Below are positions 1 through 5,905 of a stretch of 7,425 nucleotides of DNA, piece by piece (position 1 is the first letter of the stretch; every line of letters starts with the position of its first letter). This DNA comes from Ruminococcaceae bacterium UBA1865 (GTDB lineage: Bacteria > Bacillota > Clostridia > Oscillospirales > Acutalibacteraceae), in the NCBI GenBank assembly GCA_002338255.1, contig DDHX01000056.1, forward strand, positions 14,259 through 21,683, given 5' to 3'. The position numbers and the translations under genes are program-made. The notes beneath the pieces are model-generated. The model searched no databases and was not told the origin of the DNA. It saw nothing but the letters and a program-made list of their open reading frames with translations.

Positions 1-783
1 GATGAATCACATCTTGCAGAAAGTATGGATACAAAACCGGTAGCAAAAATCACGATAGCAAAAACACAGCCCCAAAGCAGTTTACTCTATAACGCCACTT
101 TTCTGCCGGACACCAACCGAGAAGCCTATAAAGCAGATAAGCTTTCTTCGTCACAGGCAGCTGCCCTTGAATCGCTTTCAACCGAAAGCAGCGCATCGAT
201 AAAGCTTTTTCAGGACGAGGAAAACATGAATAAAATCAGCGAATATTCTCTCAAAAGTGCAATCATTGAAGCGGGGGTGACTCGCGTCATGGATGAATCC
301 AATGTTATCTTCAGGGCGAATGAATACCAAAAAAACAAATACCGCTACGGCTATTCGGTGGAGGGACAAGGTACTTCCGGTTTTATGAAGAATATCCTGC
401 AGGGAATAGTCACGCTTTTTCCTTCGATGAACACCGGAAAAGCCGCATCCCAGAATTTTATCAACTATACCCGGACTTCTGTTAATAACACACCCGCTTA
501 TGCGATGATTGTATCGACTGACAATAGCCGCGCCGAACAGGTTAAAAGCGGAATGCTATACAGCAAGCTTGTGTTGACTGGTCATACGTTGGGTCTTGTC
601 ATGCAGCCGCTCAGTCAGATTTTGGAGGAATATCCAGAGATGCAAGTTCCTTATACCGAATTCAAGCAGGCATATGCGCCAAATGGCGGAACGGTACAGA
701 TGCTTTTCCGAGTAGGCGAACCTACGAAAAGCACGCCGTTGAGTATGAGACGCGATGTGAAAAGCCTGATAACAGAGAATTGA
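1..783 (+). CDS. Acg-like/nitroreductase-family flavoprotein, 3' part
   Basis: The reading frame is open to the left edge and ends at TGA 781-783, so the gene probably starts upstream. The first ATG (25) has no good ribosome binding site, and residues before it (DESHLAES) read on without a stop. The visible 260 residues lack an N-terminal nitroreductase segment. The C-terminal half resembles the FMN-binding nitroreductase fold of the Acg type: a strand with AYAMIVSTD, a helix, then TGHTLGLVMQPLSQ (the usual 'GLA.SPLSQ' helix) and a late QMLFRVGEPTKSTPLSMRRD, matching the family's 'QMLLRIG....P.PRR' ending. Members bind FMN and are cytosolic; some reduce nitro compounds or sequester flavin, but the substrate here cannot be told. 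There is no signal peptide or membrane segment in the visible part. The family assignment rests on motif recall, not a search. Confidence 0.6.
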   Translation, partial: DESHLAESMDTKPVAKITIAKTQPQSSLLYNATFLPDTNREAYKADKLSSSQAAALESLSTESSASIKLFQDEENMNKISEYSLKSAIIEAGVTRVMDESNVIFRANEYQKNKYRYGYSVEGQGTSGFMKNILQGIVTLFPSMNTGKAASQNFINYTRTSVNNTPAYAMIVSTDNSRAEQVKSGMLYSKLVLTGHTLGLVMQPLSQILEEYPEMQVPYTEFKQAYAPNGGTVQMLFRVGEPTKSTPLSMRRDVKSLITEN

Positions 784-937
784 TAACTGCAAATACAAGC
801 AGCAATTTCAATGTGGCCATGTTGAGGCCAGTATTATGGCCAAAGTGGCATGATAGGTCATTCGTAAAGAACGGGCAGGCAAAGCCTCGGGCCGACGAAC
901 AAAAATTTCATATCAGGTCGAACAGGGGCGGACTTGA
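773..937 (+). other. Coding-like stretch with two stops, possible gene relic
   Basis: Just after the first gene, one forward frame (codons from 773) reads QRIDNCKYKQQFQCGHVEAS and continues IMAKVA, then meets TGA TAG (851-856). It goes on in the same frame for 26 more residues (VIRKERAGKASGRR, then TKISYQVEQGRT) to a third stop at 935-937. It has no start codon with a ribosome binding site and lies in a different frame from the gene before it. The amino-acid mix looks protein-like, which suggests the 3' remnant of a decayed gene, perhaps from a mobile element. I do not recognise the family, and chance is a real alternative. Confidence 0.25.
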
Positions 938-1005
938 AATTAATTTTTTGATGTAACACAAGGGCACCCTATTTTCATAAAATGCCCCAAGCTATTCTGA
1001 ATTTT

Positions 1006-1041
1006 AAAAAACTGTCGCATCGTTTGATGCGGCGGTTTTTT
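1006..1041 (+). terminator. Rho-independent terminator before the marR operon
   Basis: The stem CTGTCGCATC (1012-1021) pairs with GATGCGGCGG (1026-1035) over 10 bp, including two G-U pairs, around the loop GTTT. It is followed by six T (1036-1041) and then AATTTT. Six A precede the stem (1006-1011), so it could also work on the minus strand. It would end transcripts from the left-hand gene and insulate the promoter that begins about 50 bp later. Confidence 0.85.
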
Positions 1042-1092
1042 AATTTTAGGACAGATGAGAAACTAACTTTTTGAATTTCATAGATATTTATA

Positions 1093-1121
1093 TTGACAGG
1101 CAATGCAAATGTTACTATAAT
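1093..1121 (+). promoter_or_regulatory. Consensus sigma-A promoter of the marR-ABC operon
   Basis: TTGACA (1093-1098) and TATAAT (1116-1121) both match the housekeeping consensus exactly and are separated by the optimal 17 bp. Transcription should start near 1128, about 60 bases before the marR start codon. Such a strong promoter fits a gene set held off by a repressor. Confidence 0.9.
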
Positions 1122-1167
1122 GTTTTATACACAACAGTTTTATATAACACTGTAAGCTATAAAACAT
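1120..1167. promoter_or_regulatory. Probable MarR operator, 48-bp concentric dyad
   Basis: An inner 20-bp palindrome, ACAGTTTTATATAACACTGT (1134-1153), matches in 9 of 10 base pairs (only 1139/1148 differ). An outer perfect 10-bp inverted repeat, ATGTTTTATA 1120-1129 with TATAAAACAT 1158-1167, shares exactly the same centre (1143.5). The left outer arm abuts the -10 box and spans the likely start site, so a bound repressor would block RNA polymerase. MarR-family proteins usually bind palindromes of about 16-20 bp in their own promoter. That the downstream MarR protein binds here is inference. Confidence 0.7.
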
Positions 1168-1188
1168 ATAGTTGAAAGGAAGTGCAGT

Positions 1189-1641
1189 ATGGATGAAATC
1201 TGGATCGGGAGGGAATTTCATTCGCTCAACAACCTGATTCACCGCTATTTTGAGTTTTCCTCTCACAAAAGAGAAGTTGAGACCATCACTGGCAACAACG
1301 GATGGATTATTGGTTACCTTTCTGCAAATGCAGATAAAGATATTTATCAGCGGGATATTGAGAAGCACTTCACCATTGCACGATCAACAGCGTCAAAGGT
1401 TCTCAGGCTGATGGAAGACAAGGGCCTGATTCAACGGCAGGCTGTTGCCCACGACGCGCGCCTAAAGAAGATTGTTCTCACGCAGAAAGCATATGAAGTC
1501 AAAGGTCTTATGAGGGAAGACGCGGAAATGATGGAGCAGACCCTGACAAAAGGGTTTACAGAGGAAGAACTGGAAACGTTGCACTCGTATATTCAAAGAA
1601 TGAAAGACAATATAACAAATACGAAGCCTGCCCGTTCATAA
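1189..1641 (+). CDS. MarR-family transcriptional regulator
   Basis: This 150-residue protein has the usual MarR length and layout. N-terminal helices used for dimerisation (about 1-45) are followed by a winged helix-turn-helix (about 50-100). The recognition helix is around ARSTASKVLRLMEDKGLI (64-81), and the wing QRQAVAHDARLKKIVLT carries the typical D-x-R pair (D89, R91). A C-terminal helix (about 116-143) completes the dimer interface. Start ATG 1189 has AAGGAAG at 1176-1182, six bases away. It is the first gene of an operon with two ABC exporter genes, 29 bp before the next start. That order, and a large palindrome in its promoter, suggest a self-repressing regulator that releases the operon when a small, possibly toxic, ligand binds. 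The ligand is unknown. Confidence 0.93.
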   Translation: MDEIWIGREFHSLNNLIHRYFEFSSHKREVETITGNNGWIIGYLSANADKDIYQRDIEKHFTIARSTASKVLRLMEDKGLIQRQAVAHDARLKKIVLTQKAYEVKGLMREDAEMMEQTLTKGFTEEELETLHSYIQRMKDNITNTKPARS

Positions 1642-1650
1642 CACGCAGGC
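1626..1650 (+). other. Stem-loop over the marR stop codon
   Basis: GCCTGC (1626-1631) pairs with GCAGGC (1645-1650), with a possible inner GT/AC extension (1634-1635 with 1643-1644). The marR stop codon (1639-1641) sits in the loop. There is no T-run, so it is not a classical terminator. It could tune mRNA stability or coupling to the next gene, whose ribosome binding site lies 10 bases downstream. Confidence 0.35.
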
Positions 1651-1670
1651 GGACCTTATGGAGCTGTTTT

Positions 1671-3422
1671 ATGATTAAAAAAATTTTGTCCAGCGTGCGA
1701 GAATACAAAAAAGACACGATTCTTACCCCAGTGTACGTAATATTTGAATCGTTTCTTGAAATTCTGATTCCCACGCTGATGGCATATCTTATCGATTATG
1801 GTATTAGTAAGAAAAACATGACCAATGTTTTATGGATCGGGCTTGCCCTTTTTATCTCTGCGATCATTTCACTGTTGGTCGGCGCTCTCGCAGGACGCAG
1901 CGCGGCCATAGCTTCTTCCGGCTTTGCAAAGAATTTGCGCCATGATATGTTCTGTAACGTGCAAAAGTTCTCTTTTTCAAACATCGATAAATTTTCAACC
2001 GGAAGTATCATCACACGGCTGACTACCGATGTCACCAATGTGCAGAACGCTTATCAAATGCTCATTCGACTTGGAATACGAGCTCCGATAATGATCATTT
2101 TTGCATTGATATTTTCTTTTCGAATCAATGCCCATTTATCGCTGATCTTTCTTGTAACAATCCCGGTGCTCGGCTTCGGGCTGTGGCTAATCATGTCGCA
2201 TGTACATCCGATTTTCGTGCGGGTATTTAATACGTATGATCGGTTGAACAATGTTGTACAGGAAAACTTGCTGGGTATACGGGTGGTCAAATCGTACATC
2301 CGCGAAGATCATGAGGATCAAAAGTTTGCGGGTATTTCCCAAAGAATTTTTCAAGATTTCTCCAAGGCGGAAAAAAGACTCGCATTCAACATGCCGCTGA
2401 TGCAGTTTTGCCTTTATGCCAGCATGTTGCTGCTTTCGTGGTTCGGCGCAAAAGAAATCGTCGCCAGCGGCAACAATCCGGCTGCAGGGCTTTCGACCGG
2501 TGATTTGGCTGGCCTGATCACGTATGCAATGCAGATACTTATGAGTTTGATGATGCTGTCCATGGTATTTATCATGATCATCATTTCCAATGCGTCGACA
2601 GAACGCATTGCGGCAATTCTGAATGAGGAAAGCGATCTGAAAAACGGAGAGAATCCGGTACATACAGTAAAAGACGGTTCGATCACCTTTGAAGATGTTA
2701 CCTTTCTGTATGCCAGAAAATCTGATAAGCCTGTCCTTGACAGGATCAATCTTTCCATCGCGTCAGGCGAAACCGTAGGTATTCTCGGAGGCACAGGTTC
2801 TTCGAAATCAAGTTTGGTTCAGCTGATTCCCCGCCTGTATGATACTGTGGACGGGAAAGTAACCGTTGGCGGTGTTGACGTGCGGGATTATGATCTTGAA
2901 TCCCTGCGTAATCAGGTGGCAATGGTTCTGCAGAAAAATATTATATTTTCTGGTACAATCAAAGAAAACCTCCGCTGGGGCAATGAGAACGCGACGGATG
3001 AAGAACTAATTCATGCCTGCAAGTTGGCCCAGGCCGACGGCTTTATCAGGGAATTTTCGGACGGATATGACACCTATATTGATGAGGGCGGCACGAATGT
3101 TTCCGGCGGCCAGAAGCAACGGCTTTGCATTGCGCGGGCTTTGCTGAAAAATCCAAAAATTCTAATCCTTGATGATTCCACCAGCGCAGTAGACACAAAA
3201 ACCGACGGGTTGATTCGTCAGGCGTTAAAAAATGACATCCCGGATACGACAAAAATTATCATCGCTCAGCGTGTTGCCTCAGTGAAAGATGCTGATAAAA
3301 TCATCGTGCTCAACGATGGCAAAATCAATGCGATAGGAACTCATGACCAACTTCTTGAGACCAGTGAAATCTACAGAGAAGTTTATGACTCGCAGAATAA
3401 AGGAGGTGTTCTTCATGAGTAA
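1671..3422 (+). CDS. Heterodimeric ABC exporter, subunit with degenerate ATPase site
   Basis: A 583-residue half-transporter: a six-helix exporter membrane domain (helices near 18-42, 52-74, 131-150, 155-176, 242-264, 280-306) followed by an ATPase domain from about 335. Motifs seen: A-loop Tyr347, Walker A GGTGSSKS 373-380 (Lys379), Q-loop Gln421, signature VSGGQ 477-481, Walker B ending LDD with Asp502 where the catalytic Glu normally is, and Gln533 in place of the switch His (IIAQRVAS). Walker A also has Ser instead of Gly just before the Lys. These changes mark the non-hydrolysing side of heterodimeric exporters such as LmrC or TM287. GGAG at 1660-1663 sits seven bases before ATG 1671. 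The partner gene overlaps its 3' end. It likely expels a drug, peptide or lipid-like compound across the membrane; the substrate is unknown. Confidence 0.93.
   Translation: MIKKILSSVREYKKDTILTPVYVIFESFLEILIPTLMAYLIDYGISKKNMTNVLWIGLALFISAIISLLVGALAGRSAAIASSGFAKNLRHDMFCNVQKFSFSNIDKFSTGSIITRLTTDVTNVQNAYQMLIRLGIRAPIMIIFALIFSFRINAHLSLIFLVTIPVLGFGLWLIMSHVHPIFVRVFNTYDRLNNVVQENLLGIRVVKSYIREDHEDQKFAGISQRIFQDFSKAEKRLAFNMPLMQFCLYASMLLLSWFGAKEIVASGNNPAAGLSTGDLAGLITYAMQILMSLMMLSMVFIMIIISNASTERIAAILNEESDLKNGENPVHTVKDGSITFEDVTFLYARKSDKPVLDRINLSIASGETVGILGGTGSSKSSLVQLIPRLYDTVDGKVTVGGVDVRDYDLESLRNQVAMVLQKNIIFSGTIKENLRWGNENATDEELIHACKLAQADGFIREFSDGYDTYIDEGGTNVSGGQKQRLCIARALLKNPKILILDDSTSAVDTKTDGLIRQALKNDIPDTTKIIIAQRVASVKDADKIIVLNDGKINAIGTHDQLLETSEIYREVYDSQNKGGVLHE
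3401..3407 (+). promoter_or_regulatory. Strong ribosome binding site fixing the second exporter start
   Basis: AGGAGGT lies seven bases before ATG 3415, inside the end of the preceding gene. It sets the start at 3415 rather than at the in-frame ATG 3343, which lies deep in the upstream gene and has no comparable site. Confidence 0.9.
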
Positions 3423-5346
3423 GATACCACCGAAGGAGAATGCGAAGATACATGGCAGAACTCCGGTACAACGATTCAAACCCGGCACAATCAAAAGGCT
3501 GTTTTCATATATAGCGGAATATAGAATCCAGTTGATTTTCGTTGTATTCTGCATCCTGTTGAGTGCGGGTGCAAGCACGGCTTCCGCTTTGTTCCTCCAG
3601 ATTCTGATTGACAAGTACATCGTCCCAATGTTGGGACAGGCGAACCCGGTATTTACAGGCCTGTTCCAAGCAATTCTTTTTATGGGCTTTATCTATATTG
3701 TTGGAGTGCTTGCAACATTATTCTACAACAGAGTGATGGTTGTTATTGAGCAGGGCACACTGAAAAAAATCCGTGACAAAATGTTCACGCACATGCAGAC
3801 CCTTCCGATTCGGTATTTTGACAAGCATACTCACGGCGATGTGATGAGCCGCTACACGAATGATACCGATACACTGCGCCAGGCAATTTCTCAGAGCATG
3901 CCGCAGATGTTTTCATCACTTGTCACAATCCTAACATCATTTTTTGCAATGCTTTATCTGAGTGTCGGCCTTACCACGATTGTTGTCTTATTTGCTTTTC
4001 TTCTGTTTAAAGTGATTAAAGCCATCGTGGGCAGAAGCGGAACCTTCTTCATGAAACAGCAGAAATCTTTGGGTGACGTGAACGGTTATATCGAAGAAAT
4101 GATCAACGGGCAGAAAGTCATAAAGGTATTCTGTCACGAGGAAAAGGTTGAGGAAGAGTTTGACAAAAAGAATGACGAACTCTGCTACTGCGCTACCGAG
4201 GCGAACAAGTACGGAAATATTACGATGCCGGTCGTCGGAAATATGGGCTATATGCTTTATGTGCTTCTCGCAATCATTGGGGGCGCCGCCGGTATCGCAG
4301 GTATTCAAAACCTTAGTCTCACCGGCATGAATGCCCTGACAATCGGTACAATCATTTCCTTCCTTACCCTGTCCCGCAGCTTCATCAACCCGATTGGACA
4401 GGTTTCCATGCAGTTCAATATGGTGGTTATGGCACTTGCCGGCGCATCCAGAATCTTTGAGCTGATGGACGAAGAAAGCGAACAGGACAGCGGATACGTT
4501 ACGCTCGTCAATGCAAAAATGGAAAATGGGAAAATCAAAGAATGTAAAGAGCGGACGGAAAAATGGGCATGGAAATATCCTCACAGTGACGGCACGGTAA
4601 CCTATACTCCGCTACAGGGCGACATTCGTTTCTTCGATGTGGACTTTGGCTACGATGAGGGTAAGACCATCCTGCACAATATCACGCTTTACGCCAAGCC
4701 CGGCCAGAAGGTCGCGTTTGTTGGTGCGACCGGCGCAGGAAAAACAACAATTACAAATCTGATCAATCGCTTCTATGATATTGCCGACGGAAAAATCCGT
4801 TACGATGGCATCAACATCAATAAAATCAAAAAGGACGACCTTCGTCGGTCGCTCGGCATTGTTCTGCAGGATGTCAATTTGTTTACAGGAACGGTCATGG
4901 ACAATATCCGTTACGGCAAACTGGACGCGACTGACGAAGAATGTATTGCCGCAGCAAAGCTCGCAAACGCGGACGGATTTATCCGTATGCTTCCGCATGG
5001 TTATAATACCGTGCTTGAAGGAGACGGCAGCGGCCTTTCACAAGGACAGCGCCAACTGATTTCCATCGCCCGTTCGGCGGTGTCAGACCCACCCGTCATG
5101 ATCCTCGACGAAGCGACATCCTCCATTGATACTCGGACAGAAGCCATTGTACAGAAGGGCATGGACGCATTGATGGAGGGCAGAACCGTATTTGTCATCG
5201 CCCATCGACTTTCTACCGTGCAGAATTCCGACGCCATTATGGTGCTTGAGCATGGTGTCATCATCGAACGGGGCAGCCATGAACAGCTTATTGAACAAAA
5301 GGGTCAATACTATCAGCTGTATACAGGTGCGTTTGAGTTGGAATAA
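3415..5346 (+). CDS. Heterodimeric ABC exporter, catalytic subunit
   Basis: Starting at ATG 3415 the product is 643 residues. An N-terminal tail (about 1-35) is followed by six membrane helices (near 38-68, 84-112, 163-184, 186-205, 272-298, 306-330) and an ATPase domain from about 402. Walker A is GATGAGKT 437-444, Walker B ends LDE with catalytic Glu566, and the switch His597 is present (VIAHRLST). The signature is LSQGQ (541-545) instead of LSGGQ. Paired with the preceding subunit, its Walker A, Walker B and His plus that subunit's VSGGQ make the working site, while LSQGQ faces the degenerate site. This is the LmrD/TM288-type arrangement. A charged stretch of about 45 residues (354-400) lies between the membrane and ATPase domains. 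The start overlaps the previous stop by 8 bp, so translation is probably coupled. Confidence 0.94.
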   Translation: MSKIPPKENAKIHGRTPVQRFKPGTIKRLFSYIAEYRIQLIFVVFCILLSAGASTASALFLQILIDKYIVPMLGQANPVFTGLFQAILFMGFIYIVGVLATLFYNRVMVVIEQGTLKKIRDKMFTHMQTLPIRYFDKHTHGDVMSRYTNDTDTLRQAISQSMPQMFSSLVTILTSFFAMLYLSVGLTTIVVLFAFLLFKVIKAIVGRSGTFFMKQQKSLGDVNGYIEEMINGQKVIKVFCHEEKVEEEFDKKNDELCYCATEANKYGNITMPVVGNMGYMLYVLLAIIGGAAGIAGIQNLSLTGMNALTIGTIISFLTLSRSFINPIGQVSMQFNMVVMALAGASRIFELMDEESEQDSGYVTLVNAKMENGKIKECKERTEKWAWKYPHSDGTVTYTPLQGDIRFFDVDFGYDEGKTILHNITLYAKPGQKVAFVGATGAGKTTITNLINRFYDIADGKIRYDGININKIKKDDLRRSLGIVLQDVNLFTGTVMDNIRYGKLDATDEECIAAAKLANADGFIRMLPHGYNTVLEGDGSGLSQGQRQLISIARSAVSDPPVMILDEATSSIDTRTEAIVQKGMDALMEGRTVFVIAHRLSTVQNSDAIMVLEHGVIIERGSHEQLIEQKGQYYQLYTGAFELE

Positions 5347-5365
5347 ATCACAATAATACCACATA

Positions 5366-5411
5366 GCAAAACCGGGATGTTGCTCGTCAAGGAGCAGCAT
5401 CCCGGTTTTGC
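5366..5411. terminator. Strong terminator between convergent operons
   Basis: GCAAAACCGGGATGTTGCTC (5366-5385) pairs with 5392-5411 over 20 bp with a single G-U pair, around a six-base loop (GTCAAG). The right arm ends in TTTTGC and is followed by ATTTAATTTT. It lies 20 bases after the exporter operon's stop and 71 bases from the convergent cupin gene's stop, so it can serve both strands. The remaining bases to 5481 show nothing further. Confidence 0.85.
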
Positions 5412-5481
5412 ATTTAATTTTCCTTATATACGACAAACTTTAGAGGTAGAATCACAGGCCATCGGCGTATGAAATTAAAAT

Positions 5482-5904
5482 TCAATCAGATTTATTTGTT
5501 GACAGCTCAATCAGCCTTTTTTGCTGTGACGGCGTTAGCGCCTGCTCGGGAGAATTGTCATCATAGGTGTCGTCATTTTCAATGATTAAAACAGTAGTAT
5601 CGGGGCTTAACGTGTGCGAGTGCCACGAACCCTTTTTTACATTGTAAATTTGAAGCGGCATAAGTTGCTGCGCATAAATCTCACCGATACTGTCAGAACC
5701 GTCTGCAATAAACAGTGTGCAGTTACCCTTGAGCAGCACGAATATTTCGTCAGTTTTGTTATGCCTCTGAAGCTTTTTAATATTCTGCGGGAGCAGTTCG
5801 TCACAGTAACGCAGTTCCGCAACCCGCCATTTCTCATAATGAACGAGCGGCAGATATCCCTCTCCTTGGTAAGACCTGATTTGCAATAGCTTTTCGTCTA
5901 TCAT
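5482..5904 (-). CDS. Small cupin-fold protein
   Basis: A 140-residue single-domain cupin, soluble and without a signal peptide. The first cupin motif is seen as RHNKTDEIFVLLKG (47-60), with His48, Glu53 and Gly60 in the expected spacing; the usual first His is Gln46. The second motif region is VKKGSWHSHTL (89-99), with His95 and His97 as possible metal ligands. An acidic tail follows (DDTYDDNSPEQ). The start ATG (5904-5902) is preceded by AAAGGAG about ten bases upstream, inside the end of the phosphorylase gene; only one base separates the two genes, so they should be co-transcribed and translationally coupled. The context suggests a sugar-related role, such as binding or isomerising a sugar or acting as a sensor, but no reaction can be assigned. 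Similar short cupins are often labelled hypothetical. Confidence 0.75.
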   Translation of the reverse strand: MIDEKLLQIRSYQGEGYLPLVHYEKWRVAELRYCDELLPQNIKKLQRHNKTDEIFVLLKGNCTLFIADGSDSIGEIYAQQLMPLQIYNVKKGSWHSHTLSPDTTVLIIENDDTYDDNSPEQALTPSQQKRLIELSTNKSD

Positions 5905-5905
5905 T

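Larger units (their letters stand above)
784..1188. other. Intergenic region between the flavoprotein and marR genes
   Basis: This 405-base gap has no intact gene. In order it holds most of a coding-like relic (to about 937), a short bulged hairpin (GGGC 962-965 with GCCC 984-987, inner ATTTT/AAAAT), a rho-independent terminator (1012-1041), and the marR promoter with its operator (1093-1167). A 7-bp inverted repeat, TGGCCAT 814-820 with ATGGCCA 836-842, also lies here but has no T-run. I see no riboswitch or RNA gene signature. Confidence 0.6.

Noticed and set aside
814..842. Inverted repeat TGGCCAT...ATGGCCA as a terminator
   Set aside because: The loop is 15 bases and no T-run follows; it lies within the coding-like stretch and may be chance.
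784..1188. Riboswitch or small RNA gene in the long intergenic region
   Set aside because: Apart from the terminator and the operator I see no known conserved core, and the marR leader is only about 60 bases long.
1078..1368. Minus-strand open frame covering the marR promoter
   Set aside because: It would run through the consensus promoter, the operator and the marR start, and its translation looks like antisense of AT-rich DNA.
2187..2663. Minus-strand open frame of 158 codons inside the first exporter gene
   Set aside because: It overlaps conserved membrane-domain coding sequence and shows no start signal or recognisable domain.
3988..4584. Minus-strand open frame of 198 codons inside the second exporter gene
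   Set aside because: It lies fully within a gene with clear ABC motifs, has no ribosome binding site, and its His- and Cys-rich translation is typical of an antisense shadow.
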